Source: Aurantiacibacter poecillastricola (GTDB lineage Bacteria; Pseudomonadota; Alphaproteobacteria; Sphingomonadales; Sphingomonadaceae). Taken from it: a DNA stretch of 48,919 bases. Positions 8,608 through 16,701 of the stretch are shown here, piece after piece. The stretch is taken from contig NZ_JAVAMS010000008.1 in the NCBI RefSeq assembly GCF_030730945.1, forward strand, positions 1-48,919, given 5' to 3'. The notes under the pieces were generated by a model, which made no database searches, was not told where the DNA came from, and saw only the letters and a program-made list of their open reading frames with translations. Each line of letters starts with the position of its first letter. Position 1 is the stretch's first letter. The position numbers and the translations under genes were made by a program.

Positions 8608-11217
8608 TCAGAACTTGACTGTCGCTTCGACGCCATAAGTGCGCGGCATGCCGCGGTTCAGATAATCGTAGCCGAACACGTTCATGTTGAGGCCGTAGGT
8701 GTAGTAATATTTGTCGAACAGATTCTTCGCCCACAAGCTAACCGACATATTGTCGTGCGCATAGGTTAATCGCGCATTGGCGAGCCAGTAGCCCGGATTT
8801 GCGCATGTAATCGCCTTACCCGCGAGCGTTATGTTCGATCCCGCTGGGGGTGTATCGCACGGTGTCTGCCCATAATTCTTGAACGGATCAAAATAGTACT
8901 TGCCCATGTAGGACGCATCACCGCGCAAGGTCAGCTTGTTGGTGCCGTCATCGATCATATCCCAGTCGAATCCGGCCTGGAACGTAACCTCCGGCGCGTT
9001 CGGGAAGGGATTGCCGTTGACGTTCAATGTCGGGCTGGCCGGGTTTGCCGGATCGATCACATTGCCTTTGTACTTGCTGTTGAGATAGCCCAGCGAAGCA
9101 TCGAAACGCAACGTATCGGCCACCTGCCAGGCGAGTTCGGCCTCGCCACCGAACAGGCGACCATTGGCGCTGCGCGTGAAGGTTGTAGCGCCGACCACCT
9201 GCGTTACTTGGTGATTCGAATACTCGTAGTAGAAGCCCACGAGGTTAAGTTGGACGCGGCGATCGAACAGCCGGGTTTTGAGCCCCGCCTCATATGCATT
9301 CACCTTTTCAGGCTGGATATAATAGACTTGATTGACGCCCTGATAGGCAAGCCCGTTGAAGCTGCCGCTGCGGTAACCGCGACTGTACTGGAGATAGCCC
9401 ATGATATCATCGGCGAACTCATAGCTGACATTGATACGGCCGGTTAGCCTGTTTGCCTTTTCGCGCTGCTCAAGCGGCGCGAGATTGGGGTTGTATGGAT
9501 TGCTGTAGGGGATCAGGTTGACAACCGGCGTCGTACCGTCGAGCGCATAGAGGAAAGTGCTGCCGTTAAGGTAATTGACCTTATCCTGGGTGTAGCGTGC
9601 ACCCACCGCCACGGTCAGCCGCTCGGTCGCTTTCCAGGTTACGTCGCCGTAGATCGCCTTCGAGGGGCGCGACACGTCAAAACGCTGTTCGCCGAGGATC
9701 GGGGTGAACGGAGGCGCGCCTGCCCCGGCGCAGCCCGCCGAAAAGCTACCCCCCATGCCGCCATTGCCCGTATTATTGATCGCGATGTCGGTCTGGAGTG
9801 CAATCAGCGAGCGTGCATCAAGGAAGCCGTTGGGATTGATCTCGATCGCGTCGCAGAATCCGGCATCGCCAGGCCCCAACGCCGGATTGGCGGCAAAGGC
9901 TGGGATATAGCGGATCGCGTCGGGCGTTCCGATTGCGGCGTTATTGTAGCTGCCCGGAAGACCGGCGCCAAGCAGCAGCGGCCTCAGCGCCCCGAAAAAG
10001 TCCGGGTAGTTGACCGTCTTGACCTTGTCCCTGCCATAATAAAGGCCGGCAATGATATCGAGGCGGTCGTTCGAATAGCTGAAACGCAGGTCCTGGTTGA
10101 AATTCTTGCTCGTCGACGTGAGGCCGATCGAGCAGAGATCGGCTGGGCCGCCATCGCAATCATCAGGATTGTTGATATAGTCGCCGGTGTCGTAGCCGGT
10201 AATCGAGGTGACGGAGAATTGGTCGCTGACATCCCATTTGATGTTGAGGGCTATCCCTTTCGACTTGCTGATGTTCTTACCTACCCGATCAACTGCGACC
10301 TCATTGTCACGCAGCAACCGCCCGCCTAGGAAAGGTTGCGGATCGTAACGCGAATAGCCGAGCGCATCCTGCCCGCCCGCGAGTTGACCACCTGCATAGG
10401 GCGCGGTGCCCCATGGATCGTCCTTCGCGGCATAGAGCTTCAAATTGATGTCGAGATCGGGATCGGGCCGGAAGCGGATCGAGATGCGACCGCCGATCGT
10501 ATCGGTGGTCCCTAGGTCGCGCTCATTCCCAGGCAGTACATTGCGCTGCCAACCATCCCCTTTTGCAAAAGTACCGGCGACGCGGACGCCCAAGATGTCG
10601 GGAACCAGCGTCGCTTCAGCGGCGCCCTGCACCGTGAAAGTGTCGTAATTGGCATAGCCGGCGGTCAGATAGCCATTGGCCTCTCCCAGATCCGGCTTGC
10701 GCGTGAAGAAGCTGATCGCGCCACCCGTGGTGTTGCGACCGTAGAGTGTTCCTTGCGGTCCGCGCAGTACCTCGACCCGGTCGATGTCATAGAGTTGCAG
10801 GCCATGGCTCGCCCGGAAGCTCTGATAGACTTCATCGACATAGACGCCAACCGGCGACGCAGTGGAGGCGGAAAATTCGTTCGCCACTGAAATCCCGCGC
10901 AGCGAGAAATTCGGTTGGGTGCGACCATAGGGAGTGGTGACTTGCAGGCTGGGGATCGCGCCCATCAAGTCTGAGGTCTCCGTGATGCCGCGCGTGCGCA
11001 GCGTCTCGCCGCCTATGGCGGAAACGGCGGCTGGAACATCCTGCAAATTCTGTTCGCGCTTCTGCGCCGTGACGACGATTGTCTCAAGGCCACCTTCCTG
11101 CGCCTCGGGCTTTTCGCCCTGCGATGCAGCGTCCTGGGCATGTGCCGGCACTGCAAGCGCACACGCGATCGATAGCGCGGTGGCACAAAGCAAATTTGTC
11201 CTAAAGGCTGTGACCAT
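8608..11217 (-). CDS. TonB-dependent outer-membrane receptor
   Basis: An 869-residue TonB-dependent receptor. The start ATG 11217 gives a clean signal peptide (hydrophobic stretch ending AVPAHAQD) and has GGAGG six bases upstream. After the signal comes a TonB-box-like ETIVVTAQKREQNLQDVP, then the plug domain (GAIPSLQV, DEVYQSFRASHG, EVLRGPQGTLYGRNT) and a beta-barrel ending in a terminal aromatic residue (GVEATVKF). It should import a bulky substrate across the outer membrane using TonB energy. It is the first gene of the catabolic operon, so it likely takes up the compound degraded by the downstream enzymes. Sphingomonad peg operons also begin with such a receptor (PegB). Confidence 0.95.
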   Translation of the reverse strand: MVTAFRTNLLCATALSIACALAVPAHAQDAASQGEKPEAQEGGLETIVVTAQKREQNLQDVPAAVSAIGGETLRTRGITETSDLMGAIPSLQVTTPYGRTQPNFSLRGISVANEFSASTASPVGVYVDEVYQSFRASHGLQLYDIDRVEVLRGPQGTLYGRNTTGGAISFFTRKPDLGEANGYLTAGYANYDTFTVQGAAEATLVPDILGVRVAGTFAKGDGWQRNVLPGNERDLGTTDTIGGRISIRFRPDPDLDINLKLYAAKDDPWGTAPYAGGQLAGGQDALGYSRYDPQPFLGGRLLRDNEVAVDRVGKNISKSKGIALNIKWDVSDQFSVTSITGYDTGDYINNPDDCDGGPADLCSIGLTSTSKNFNQDLRFSYSNDRLDIIAGLYYGRDKVKTVNYPDFFGALRPLLLGAGLPGSYNNAAIGTPDAIRYIPAFAANPALGPGDAGFCDAIEINPNGFLDARSLIALQTDIAINNTGNGGMGGSFSAGCAGAGAPPFTPILGEQRFDVSRPSKAIYGDVTWKATERLTVAVGARYTQDKVNYLNGSTFLYALDGTTPVVNLIPYSNPYNPNLAPLEQREKANRLTGRINVSYEFADDIMGYLQYSRGYRSGSFNGLAYQGVNQVYYIQPEKVNAYEAGLKTRLFDRRVQLNLVGFYYEYSNHQVTQVVGATTFTRSANGRLFGGEAELAWQVADTLRFDASLGYLNSKYKGNVIDPANPASPTLNVNGNPFPNAPEVTFQAGFDWDMIDDGTNKLTLRGDASYMGKYYFDPFKNYGQTPCDTPPAGSNITLAGKAITCANPGYWLANARLTYAHDNMSVSLWAKNLFDKYYYTYGLNMNVFGYDYLNRGMPRTYGVEATVKF

Positions 11218-11655
11218 GACTGTCCTCCCCACGGCATTTTTTGATTTGGCGCCATTTGCCGCGCCTTGGGGCTCATCGTCCAATTCAATTTGTTGGCGAA
11301 CTATTCCTCCCACTCATTGATTAAGGACTGATGAGCCTGCACCGCTGACGCTTCGTGGCGACGCAAATAACCCCATATATTTCATTGAATTAGTCACGCT
11401 GAGCGCGTCCATCGGGACGGATGCGCGCGTTCTGCTCGCCCCAATCGAGCCCTTCCAGACGATGTATCGGCGTAATTGGCGGTCCCGGCGGTTTCCCTTG
11501 TCGAGTTGCAAGGGGAATCAGCTATGATGAGATGTAGTGAGATACGGTTTCTTGGAGTTCATTCTACTATTCGCGGATGCATCTAAGTAGCTGATATTTC
11601 TAACAACTATGGCAGAAAACCGCGCCTCTAAATCGGCGGTTCTGACTTTTGAGGC
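11218..11655. other. Intergenic region upstream of the receptor operon; no convincing gene
   Basis: About 440 bases separate the receptor start from the integrase stop. The part near 11371-11400 is AT-rich and probably holds the promoter of the minus-strand catabolic operon, but no clear -35/-10 pair stands out. The short open frame at 11314-11511 has no ribosome-binding site and no recognisable protein character. No tRNA, obvious terminator or direct repeat matching the right side of the ICE was found here. Confidence 0.6.
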
Positions 11656-12981
11656 TCATCGCGAAGCCGCCCGAAGGGGGCGTTGCCAATACGGCTGTCT
11701 CTGGTCGCTTGGTGGCAGGTGCTGGATGGGAGCGGAACAGCGCATGAATTGTGAGAACTCGATAGGATTCTTCTCGACATTCGACACTGCGGTTGCCGCG
11801 TCGATCACGTCGGCCCAGTCTTGGAGCATCCGCCTTCGCGGTGTGAGATAGAGCGCACTGTTGTAAGCGCCGCGCACCTCATCCTCGTCCTCGTGAGCGA
11901 GCGCCATCTCGATCCAATCCGGCTTGTAGCGTTCGGCTTCGTTCGCCCAGGTCGAGCCGAGCCCCCTAAACCCATGTACCGTCTGCCGATGGAGATACCC
12001 CATCCGATAACAGGCATAGATCATGGTGTTCTCGGAAATAGACTTTCCAGGCTTGGCTCCGGGAAAGAGGAACGCATCGTTCGTCGCCTGCAAGCGGCGC
12101 TGAACGATCATTGCGGCCTGGCGGGACAGCGGAACAAGATGCTCACGTTCCATCTTCATGCGCTCCGGCGACAGACGCCATAGCGGGTTCGGTCCATAGA
12201 GATCCTCGAACTCGTCCCTGGCCGCGAAGCGGGTTTCGCTGGTTCGGACCCATGTGAGCAAGGTGAACAGCAGCGCGTCACGGGTGATCTCGCGGCGGCG
12301 CGGCGTGTCCTCGCCGTCATAGGCGAAGATCGCTCGCACCAGCTTCGGAAACTCCGCGAGCGGCACGCGCGCCATGTGCCTGACGGGCGGCTTGGGCTTG
12401 AGCGCATCGTTGAGGCCGAGCGTCGGATCGATGGTCGCCCAGCCGCTCGCGATCGCGAAGCGATAGATCTGGCTGACGTTCTGCTTGAGGCGACGGGCGA
12501 TATCGAGGGCGCCGCGCGCTTCGACCGCGCGGATCATCTCGAGAATCTCGGGCGGGTCGATTTCCGTGATCGGACGCTTCCCGATGACCGGAAAGACGTC
12601 GCGCTCCATCCGGTTGATGACGCGCAGGGCATGGGCCGAGTCCAGCCCTTCAATACGATTGGCGTGCCAGGCCCGCGCAATCTCTTCGAACAGCTTGAGC
12701 GCGGCCCTCTGCTTCTTCGCCCGCTTCCTGGCCTCGGCGGGGTCCTCACCCTGATCGAGCAGCCGCTTGGCTTCGGTCCGCTTCTCGCGGGCGATCGCCA
12801 GCGTGACGGTCGGATATTTGCCGAAGCTCAGCAGTTTTTCCTTGCCGTCGAAGCGGTATTTCAGGCGCCAGAGCTTCGATCCGTTCGGCTGGACGAGCAG
12901 GTGCAGGCCTTCTCCATCGGACAGCTTGTAGGGGCGCTGCCGCTTGGTGGCGTATTTGACCTCAAGTTCTTTCAAAGCCAT
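11656..12981 (-). CDS. int: Tyrosine site-specific integrase, P4 type
   Basis: A 441-residue integrase. The N-terminal arm-binding DUF4102-like domain (residues 1-90, with KLSDGEGLHLLVQPNGSKLW and SFGKYPTVTLAIAREKR) is followed by a core-binding SAM-like domain. The catalytic domain has Arg in LLTWVRTSETRFA, the HxxR box in VHGFRGLGSTWANE, a His in LAHEDEDEVRGAY and the Tyr nucleophile in AYNSALY. P4 integrases usually insert into tRNA 3' ends. The start ATG 12981 is chosen because the 61 upstream codons overlap the repeat-rich leader and carry no domain. The gene starts about 190 bp from a tRNA-3'-like sequence and is transcribed away from it. This is the usual tRNA-int layout and puts its own element to the left. 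Confidence 0.93.
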   Translation of the reverse strand: MALKELEVKYATKRQRPYKLSDGEGLHLLVQPNGSKLWRLKYRFDGKEKLLSFGKYPTVTLAIAREKRTEAKRLLDQGEDPAEARKRAKKQRAALKLFEEIARAWHANRIEGLDSAHALRVINRMERDVFPVIGKRPITEIDPPEILEMIRAVEARGALDIARRLKQNVSQIYRFAIASGWATIDPTLGLNDALKPKPPVRHMARVPLAEFPKLVRAIFAYDGEDTPRRREITRDALLFTLLTWVRTSETRFAARDEFEDLYGPNPLWRLSPERMKMEREHLVPLSRQAAMIVQRRLQATNDAFLFPGAKPGKSISENTMIYACYRMGYLHRQTVHGFRGLGSTWANEAERYKPDWIEMALAHEDEDEVRGAYNSALYLTPRRRMLQDWADVIDAATAVSNVEKNPIEFSQFMRCSAPIQHLPPSDQRQPYWQRPLRAASR

Positions 12982-12982
12982 C

Positions 12983-13036
12983 TGGGGGTATCGCCTGTTT
13001 TGGGGACAGCCGAAAAATACCCCCAAAATACCCCCA
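12983..13036. repeat. Three copies of a 9-bp ATACCCCCA motif in the integrase leader
   Basis: ATACCCCCA occurs at 13017-13025 and 13028-13036 in direct orientation, 11 bp apart (one helical turn). It occurs inverted at 12983-12991, immediately before the integrase start codon. A weaker relative (ACCCCCAATTTTACCCC) is near 13262. Such spaced copies upstream of int suggest arm-type sites or an operator controlling integrase expression. Confidence 0.55.
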
Positions 13037-13171
13037 ATCCAAATCGCCGTGGGTGGCCGCAGCCGGTCGCACCGGGACGCCGGCGTACGCAACGGGACGC
13101 GAAAAATATTTGATTTTCCTCGAAAAATGTCTGCCAGTGGCCTCAGTGGGTCACTGGTGGACAATCCGGGT

Positions 13172-13191
13172 TGGTAGCGGAGGAGGGATTC
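13172..13191 (-). other. att: Candidate attachment site: 3' end of a tRNA gene
   Basis: Read on the minus strand, these 20 bases give GAATCCCTCCTCCGCTACCA. This looks like the T-loop end, T-stem, acceptor strand and encoded CCA of a tRNA. From memory it resembles alphaproteobacterial tRNA-Met(CAT) 3' ends. The sequence upstream on that strand (13192 onwards) does not continue into a tRNA body, so only the 3' fragment is present, as expected for an att copy left by integration. No second copy was found in the window. Confidence 0.6.
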
Positions 13192-13329
13192 ACACGAAAA
13201 ACATAAGATACTGATTTATAACAACGTTCTTGATCGTCGTGCCGATAATTCCGCTCAATCCACCCCCAATTTTACCCCTTCGCGACAGGCCGTGCCGAAA
13301 TATCGACAGGCCGACATGCGCGATCCCTG

Positions 13330-13563
13330 CTACGCCCGAGAACGCGGCTGTTTACAGTGTGATCGCAGAAAGGACCGCAGACTATCGACAAACACCACGG
13401 TTGCACGGCCGACCTTGGCTGCCTCGATGTCGCCGGAAGCGATGAGCTGGTAGATCTTGGATTTGCTGAGCCCCGTCATCCGTACTGCGTCGGGAATGCG
13501 AACGCTTATCGGCCCAATCGGGGGCGCGTCGTCGCCATTCGTTGCAGGCTGCCGGGCCGACAT
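13330..13563 (-). CDS. Small helix-turn-helix DNA-binding protein (excisionase/AlpA-like)
   Basis: A 77-residue protein starting at ATG 13563. Residues about 22-65 form a MerR/excisionase-type winged helix: RIPDAVRMTGLSKSKIYQLI, then ASGDIEAAKVG and a short VFVDSLRSFL helix. Such proteins act as recombination directionality factors or small repressors. It ends the trb operon, four bases after the DUF2274 gene, and lies next to the candidate att site, so a role in excision or in int control is plausible. A second protein of this class (41380-41691) sits beside traF and is the better RdfS analogue. Confidence 0.75.
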   Translation of the reverse strand: MSARQPATNGDDAPPIGPISVRIPDAVRMTGLSKSKIYQLIASGDIEAAKVGRATVVFVDSLRSFLRSHCKQPRSRA

Positions 13564-13567
13564 CGGA

Positions 13568-13780
13568 CTATTTCTTACGTGCCCGGCTGAACGAGCGGTC
13601 GCTCGCCAGGAAGCCGCTAAGCATGAATGGAATGAGGTCCGGTACGGACTCGCGTCGGCCGTAGGCCGCCTCATAGGCCTCGGCGTAGTCGTTCAGCGCT
13701 TCGATGAGATCCGGCATGACGTTGATCGTGATCTTAGCCGGCGTCCGATCGGGCAGCCTTGGCAGCTTCAAATCAGCCAT
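13568..13780 (-). CDS. DUF2274 family protein
   Basis: A 70-residue protein starting at ATG 13780 (MADLKLPRLPDRTP). I recognise it as DUF2274, a small family found almost only beside trbI in proteobacterial conjugative elements. It contains a short ribbon-like N-terminus (KITINVMPDL) and a helix (EALNDYAEAYEAAYG), which suggests a DNA-binding or accessory role, but no function is established to my knowledge. The start overlaps the 3' end of trbI by eight bases, so the two are translationally coupled. Confidence 0.85.
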   Translation of the reverse strand: MADLKLPRLPDRTPAKITINVMPDLIEALNDYAEAYEAAYGRRESVPDLIPFMLSGFLASDRSFSRARKK

Positions 13781-15011
13781 GACGGCCTCCCCAGGGTCCG
13801 GGCAATATGATGTCTTTGTGCACGACCACCCGTAGCGGCCAGCCGGGACGCACGCGCAAGGTCGGCTGGATATTGAGATTGCGCGTGACGAGCTGATCGC
13901 CGGCGCGCGCGCCGCTCTGCTGCGCTGACTCGCGGATCGCCCGGACAAGGTCGCTTTCGGTGCTGCCGAAGCTCAATTCAGTGCCGACGCCCAGCAGTGT
14001 CGACAGGGCGACGCCCTTCAGAAGTTGCCAAGTATGCCGGTCGATCCGGTCGGACAGACCCGCATAGCCCTGCGTATCGGTCGCCGGCACATTGTCGATA
14101 CGAATCGACGAGCCGTCGGGCAGGATAATCCGCTGCCAGACGACCAGCGCACGGCTCTGCCCAAACGCTACAACGCTGTCGTAGCTGCCGATCAGCCGCG
14201 ATCCTTGCGGAATGAGCAGACCGCGCCCGGTCACACTGTCATAGACGTTCTCCGTGATCTGCGCGGTGACGAGCCCGGGAAGATCCGAGTTGAGCCCGGT
14301 TATGAGGCTCGCGGCAATGATGCTGCCGGCCTGCAAGGTCCAAGGCGATACGGACTGCGCCAGCGCGTGCGGATTGATGTCGTCGTCGCGATTGGCGTGG
14401 CCGACCAATTCGTTCTTGCGCCCCTGGGCGTTAGGATCTCGGTCAGGGTCGAGGAGCGGCTTGGCAGTCTCGGCCGATGCTGGCGGAACACTTGCATCGG
14501 TAGTCACCGGTGCAGGGGCGGCGGCGCGACCGCCGCCCGCCAATTGCAGCATGACGCCAGACTCGCGTGCGGCCTTCTGCTCAGCGGCGATGCGCTGGCG
14601 CTCGGCTTCGGCTTCCTGCGCGGCCCGGCTCACCGCATCGGCAGCGGGGTCAGGGGGAACCATCCCGCCAAGCTGCCGCTGGCGCTCGAGGATCGGCCGC
14701 CCGAGATCACCGGGAAGCGGTAGCCCGAGCTTCGGCACGTCGCCATAGCTCGTCGGCGCGCCCGCGAGCGCATCAGGCGGCGCCTTCGCGCCAACCAGCT
14801 TTTCATCGCTTCGTGCGATCAGGCTCAGGGTCGCGGGCTTGAGCGCCAGCCAGGCGACGCCGATGATCGCGGTCGAGCCGGCGGCAGCGATGGCGACGAT
14901 CGCACCGCGGCGAAAACGGGTGACGCGGCCCGGCGCCGCGCGCAGAACGAGCGTTTCGGGGTCGGCTTTGGGCGCCGCGATCGGCGCGGAAGAAGCGGTT
15001 GGATCGGTCAC
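13773..15011 (-). CDS. trbI: Conjugal transfer protein TrbI (VirB10-like)
   Basis: A 412-residue VirB10/TrbI homologue. A single N-terminal membrane helix lies near residues 35-57 (GAIVAIAAAGSTAIIGVAWLA). A Pro/Ala-rich periplasmic linker follows, then the conserved beta-barrel domain with LQAGSIIAASLITGLNSDLPG, VYDSVTGRGLLIPQGSRLIG and VVWQRIILPDGSSI. It spans inner and outer membranes in the type IV secretion channel and senses ATPase energy (family knowledge). Its start overlaps the stop of trbG by four bases. It belongs to the operon order trbB-C-D-E-J-L-F-G-I. Confidence 0.95.
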   Translation of the reverse strand: MTDPTASSAPIAAPKADPETLVLRAAPGRVTRFRRGAIVAIAAAGSTAIIGVAWLALKPATLSLIARSDEKLVGAKAPPDALAGAPTSYGDVPKLGLPLPGDLGRPILERQRQLGGMVPPDPAADAVSRAAQEAEAERQRIAAEQKAARESGVMLQLAGGGRAAAPAPVTTDASVPPASAETAKPLLDPDRDPNAQGRKNELVGHANRDDDINPHALAQSVSPWTLQAGSIIAASLITGLNSDLPGLVTAQITENVYDSVTGRGLLIPQGSRLIGSYDSVVAFGQSRALVVWQRIILPDGSSIRIDNVPATDTQGYAGLSDRIDRHTWQLLKGVALSTLLGVGTELSFGSTESDLVRAIRESAQQSGARAGDQLVTRNLNIQPTLRVRPGWPLRVVVHKDIILPGPWGGRHG

Positions 15012-15859
15012 GCGCCCCTCCCGGCCTTGCGCTGCCGGCTCTTCGGCTGGGCGGCGGTGATACGGACAATCTGCTGTTTCTTGCCGCCAAGGCGCAGCTC
15101 GGCGACACCGAACAGGCGGTCGACCACATAATAGCGGCCGGCGACGCGATAGTTGACGAGCTGGGCCTCGCCATCCTCGCCAATCACGAACAGCGGGGGC
15201 GCCTCACCCACGGCGATCGCAGGCGAGAACTCGATGTAGGTCTGCCGCCCATCGTCGAACGCGCGCAGCGGCCGCCAGGCCGGCTTGTCGCCCGAGATCG
15301 CATAGTTGAAGTTGAGGCTTTCGACCGAGAGGCCCGACGCGATCGGCGTCGCCGCCACGGCTGCATCGCGCTGACGCCGGAGCGCGATCAGCTCGTCATG
15401 TGGATAGGTCCAGGAGATCGCCGCCATCGCGGTCGCGGGCGTGCTTTCGAGCTGGAGATGGTAGGTCCGGCGATCGGTAGCAATGACAAGGTTTGTGCGT
15501 AGGCCCGCCGAAAACGGCTTGACGAGGATGTGCACGCGCTTGCTTTCGCCGATGCCGCTGGTGGTATCGCCGACAGTCCAGCGCACGGTGTCGCCGGCGG
15601 CGACGGACACAATCGTTTCGCCCGGCTGCAAGGCAATGTCGGTGATGCGCTCGGGCGCGGCATAGAGCCGGTAGAGCACGCCTTCCGCCCAGGGATAGAC
15701 CTGGACGGCATATATATATCCCGCGCTCGACGGCTCGCGCAGTGCCGCCCGGTTGGCGGCAGTGACGCGCGCGGTGGGTGACGCGGGTTCGCGGCTCTGC
15801 GCAGCGACGCCCATGGCAAGCGCCATCGCGCTCGCCGCCAGGATGAGGGCACGGATCAT
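15008..15859 (-). CDS. trbG: P-type conjugative transfer protein TrbG (VirB9-like)
   Basis: A 283-residue protein with a cleavable signal peptide (residues 1-20, ending GVAAQ). The VirB9/TrbG domain has VYPWAEGVLYRLYAAPERITDIALQ near its start and YHLQLESTPATAMAAISWTYP in the middle. It is an outer-membrane-core component that contacts TrbI. The C-terminal tail is basic (KSRQRKAGRGA). Its start overlaps the stop of trbF by four bases. Confidence 0.95.
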   Translation of the reverse strand: MIRALILAASAMALAMGVAAQSREPASPTARVTAANRAALREPSSAGYIYAVQVYPWAEGVLYRLYAAPERITDIALQPGETIVSVAAGDTVRWTVGDTTSGIGESKRVHILVKPFSAGLRTNLVIATDRRTYHLQLESTPATAMAAISWTYPHDELIALRRQRDAAVAATPIASGLSVESLNFNYAISGDKPAWRPLRAFDDGRQTYIEFSPAIAVGEAPPLFVIGEDGEAQLVNYRVAGRYYVVDRLFGVAELRLGGKKQQIVRITAAQPKSRQRKAGRGA

Positions 15860-16698
15860 TGGTCGGTCCTTTCGGGGGATGGTGCGGCTGCGGGTTGAGC
15901 AAGGGTCGGATCGAGCGGCGAGCCCAGCGGAATGTCGGTGGGCGGCGCGACCGGGAGTGATTGTGCGGGATCGGGCACGGCCGATGGTTGCGGCGAAGGC
16001 GGCCGGTCCTGAGGCGTTTCCAGTTCGCGGCTCCAGTCGATCGCGTCAACATAGAGACCGAGCGGGTTTTTTCGGAGCACATCGGCCAAGCGCGGCGGCT
16101 TGATCTTCACCGTGAGCATCGCCGTCCAGCGTGACGTGCTGGCGAGGCTTCCCCGCTCATATTGCTGCTCGGTCCATTTGACCTGGAAGCTCGTATCCGA
16201 CGCGCGGACGACGCTCGTCACCTGCACCGAAACCGTCTTGCGCCCGACATCGGCGAACGGATTGGAGGTGCGGGCATATTCGCCGAGGAACAGTGACGCA
16301 CGTTCGGTCGCGAAATCATAGGCTGATAGCCAGTTTTCACGCATCAATACCGGATCGAGCGAGCGCGCTCGAACGCCGGTGATGAACCGGCCGAGGAACC
16401 ATGCGATCTGCGGATCGGTCGGCCGATAGTCCTTGGCGGCAGGCGCGACGGCCTGTGCTTGCCCGAGTGCATCGACCTCGACCACATAGGGCACGACGCG
16501 GCTTTGCATCGATTGCCAGACCAGCGCGCCCGACAGACCAGTGGTCAGGAACAGGCCGCCGAAGGCCATCAGCCGCCAGTTCTTCGCCTGTGCGCGAGCC
16601 GAGCCGATACGCTCATCCCAAAGCTGGCCCGCTCGTTGGTAGGGTGTCTCGGGTTCGGGCGTTCGCCCATAGCGCTGCAATGCGCGTCGAAATTTCAT
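15856..16698 (-). CDS. trbF: Conjugal transfer protein TrbF (VirB8-like)
   Basis: A 280-residue VirB8/TrbF homologue. After a short cytoplasmic segment with PETPYQRAGQLWDERIGSAR comes one membrane helix at about 43-65. The periplasmic NTF2-like domain is recognised by VVPYVVEVDALGQAQAV, ENWLSAYDFATERASLFL and YVDAIDWSREL. A Pro-rich tail of about 45 residues follows. TrbF is an inner-membrane scaffold of the secretion channel. It lies three bases downstream of trbL. Confidence 0.95.
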   Translation of the reverse strand: MKFRRALQRYGRTPEPETPYQRAGQLWDERIGSARAQAKNWRLMAFGGLFLTTGLSGALVWQSMQSRVVPYVVEVDALGQAQAVAPAAKDYRPTDPQIAWFLGRFITGVRARSLDPVLMRENWLSAYDFATERASLFLGEYARTSNPFADVGRKTVSVQVTSVVRASDTSFQVKWTEQQYERGSLASTSRWTAMLTVKIKPPRLADVLRKNPLGLYVDAIDWSRELETPQDRPPSPQPSAVPDPAQSLPVAPPTDIPLGSPLDPTLAQPAAAPSPERTDQ

Positions 16699-16701
16699 CG
16701 C

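Noticed and set aside
11314..11511. Minus-strand frame of 65 codons upstream of the receptor operon
   Set aside because: No ribosome-binding site, no recognisable composition, and it lies in the probable promoter region.
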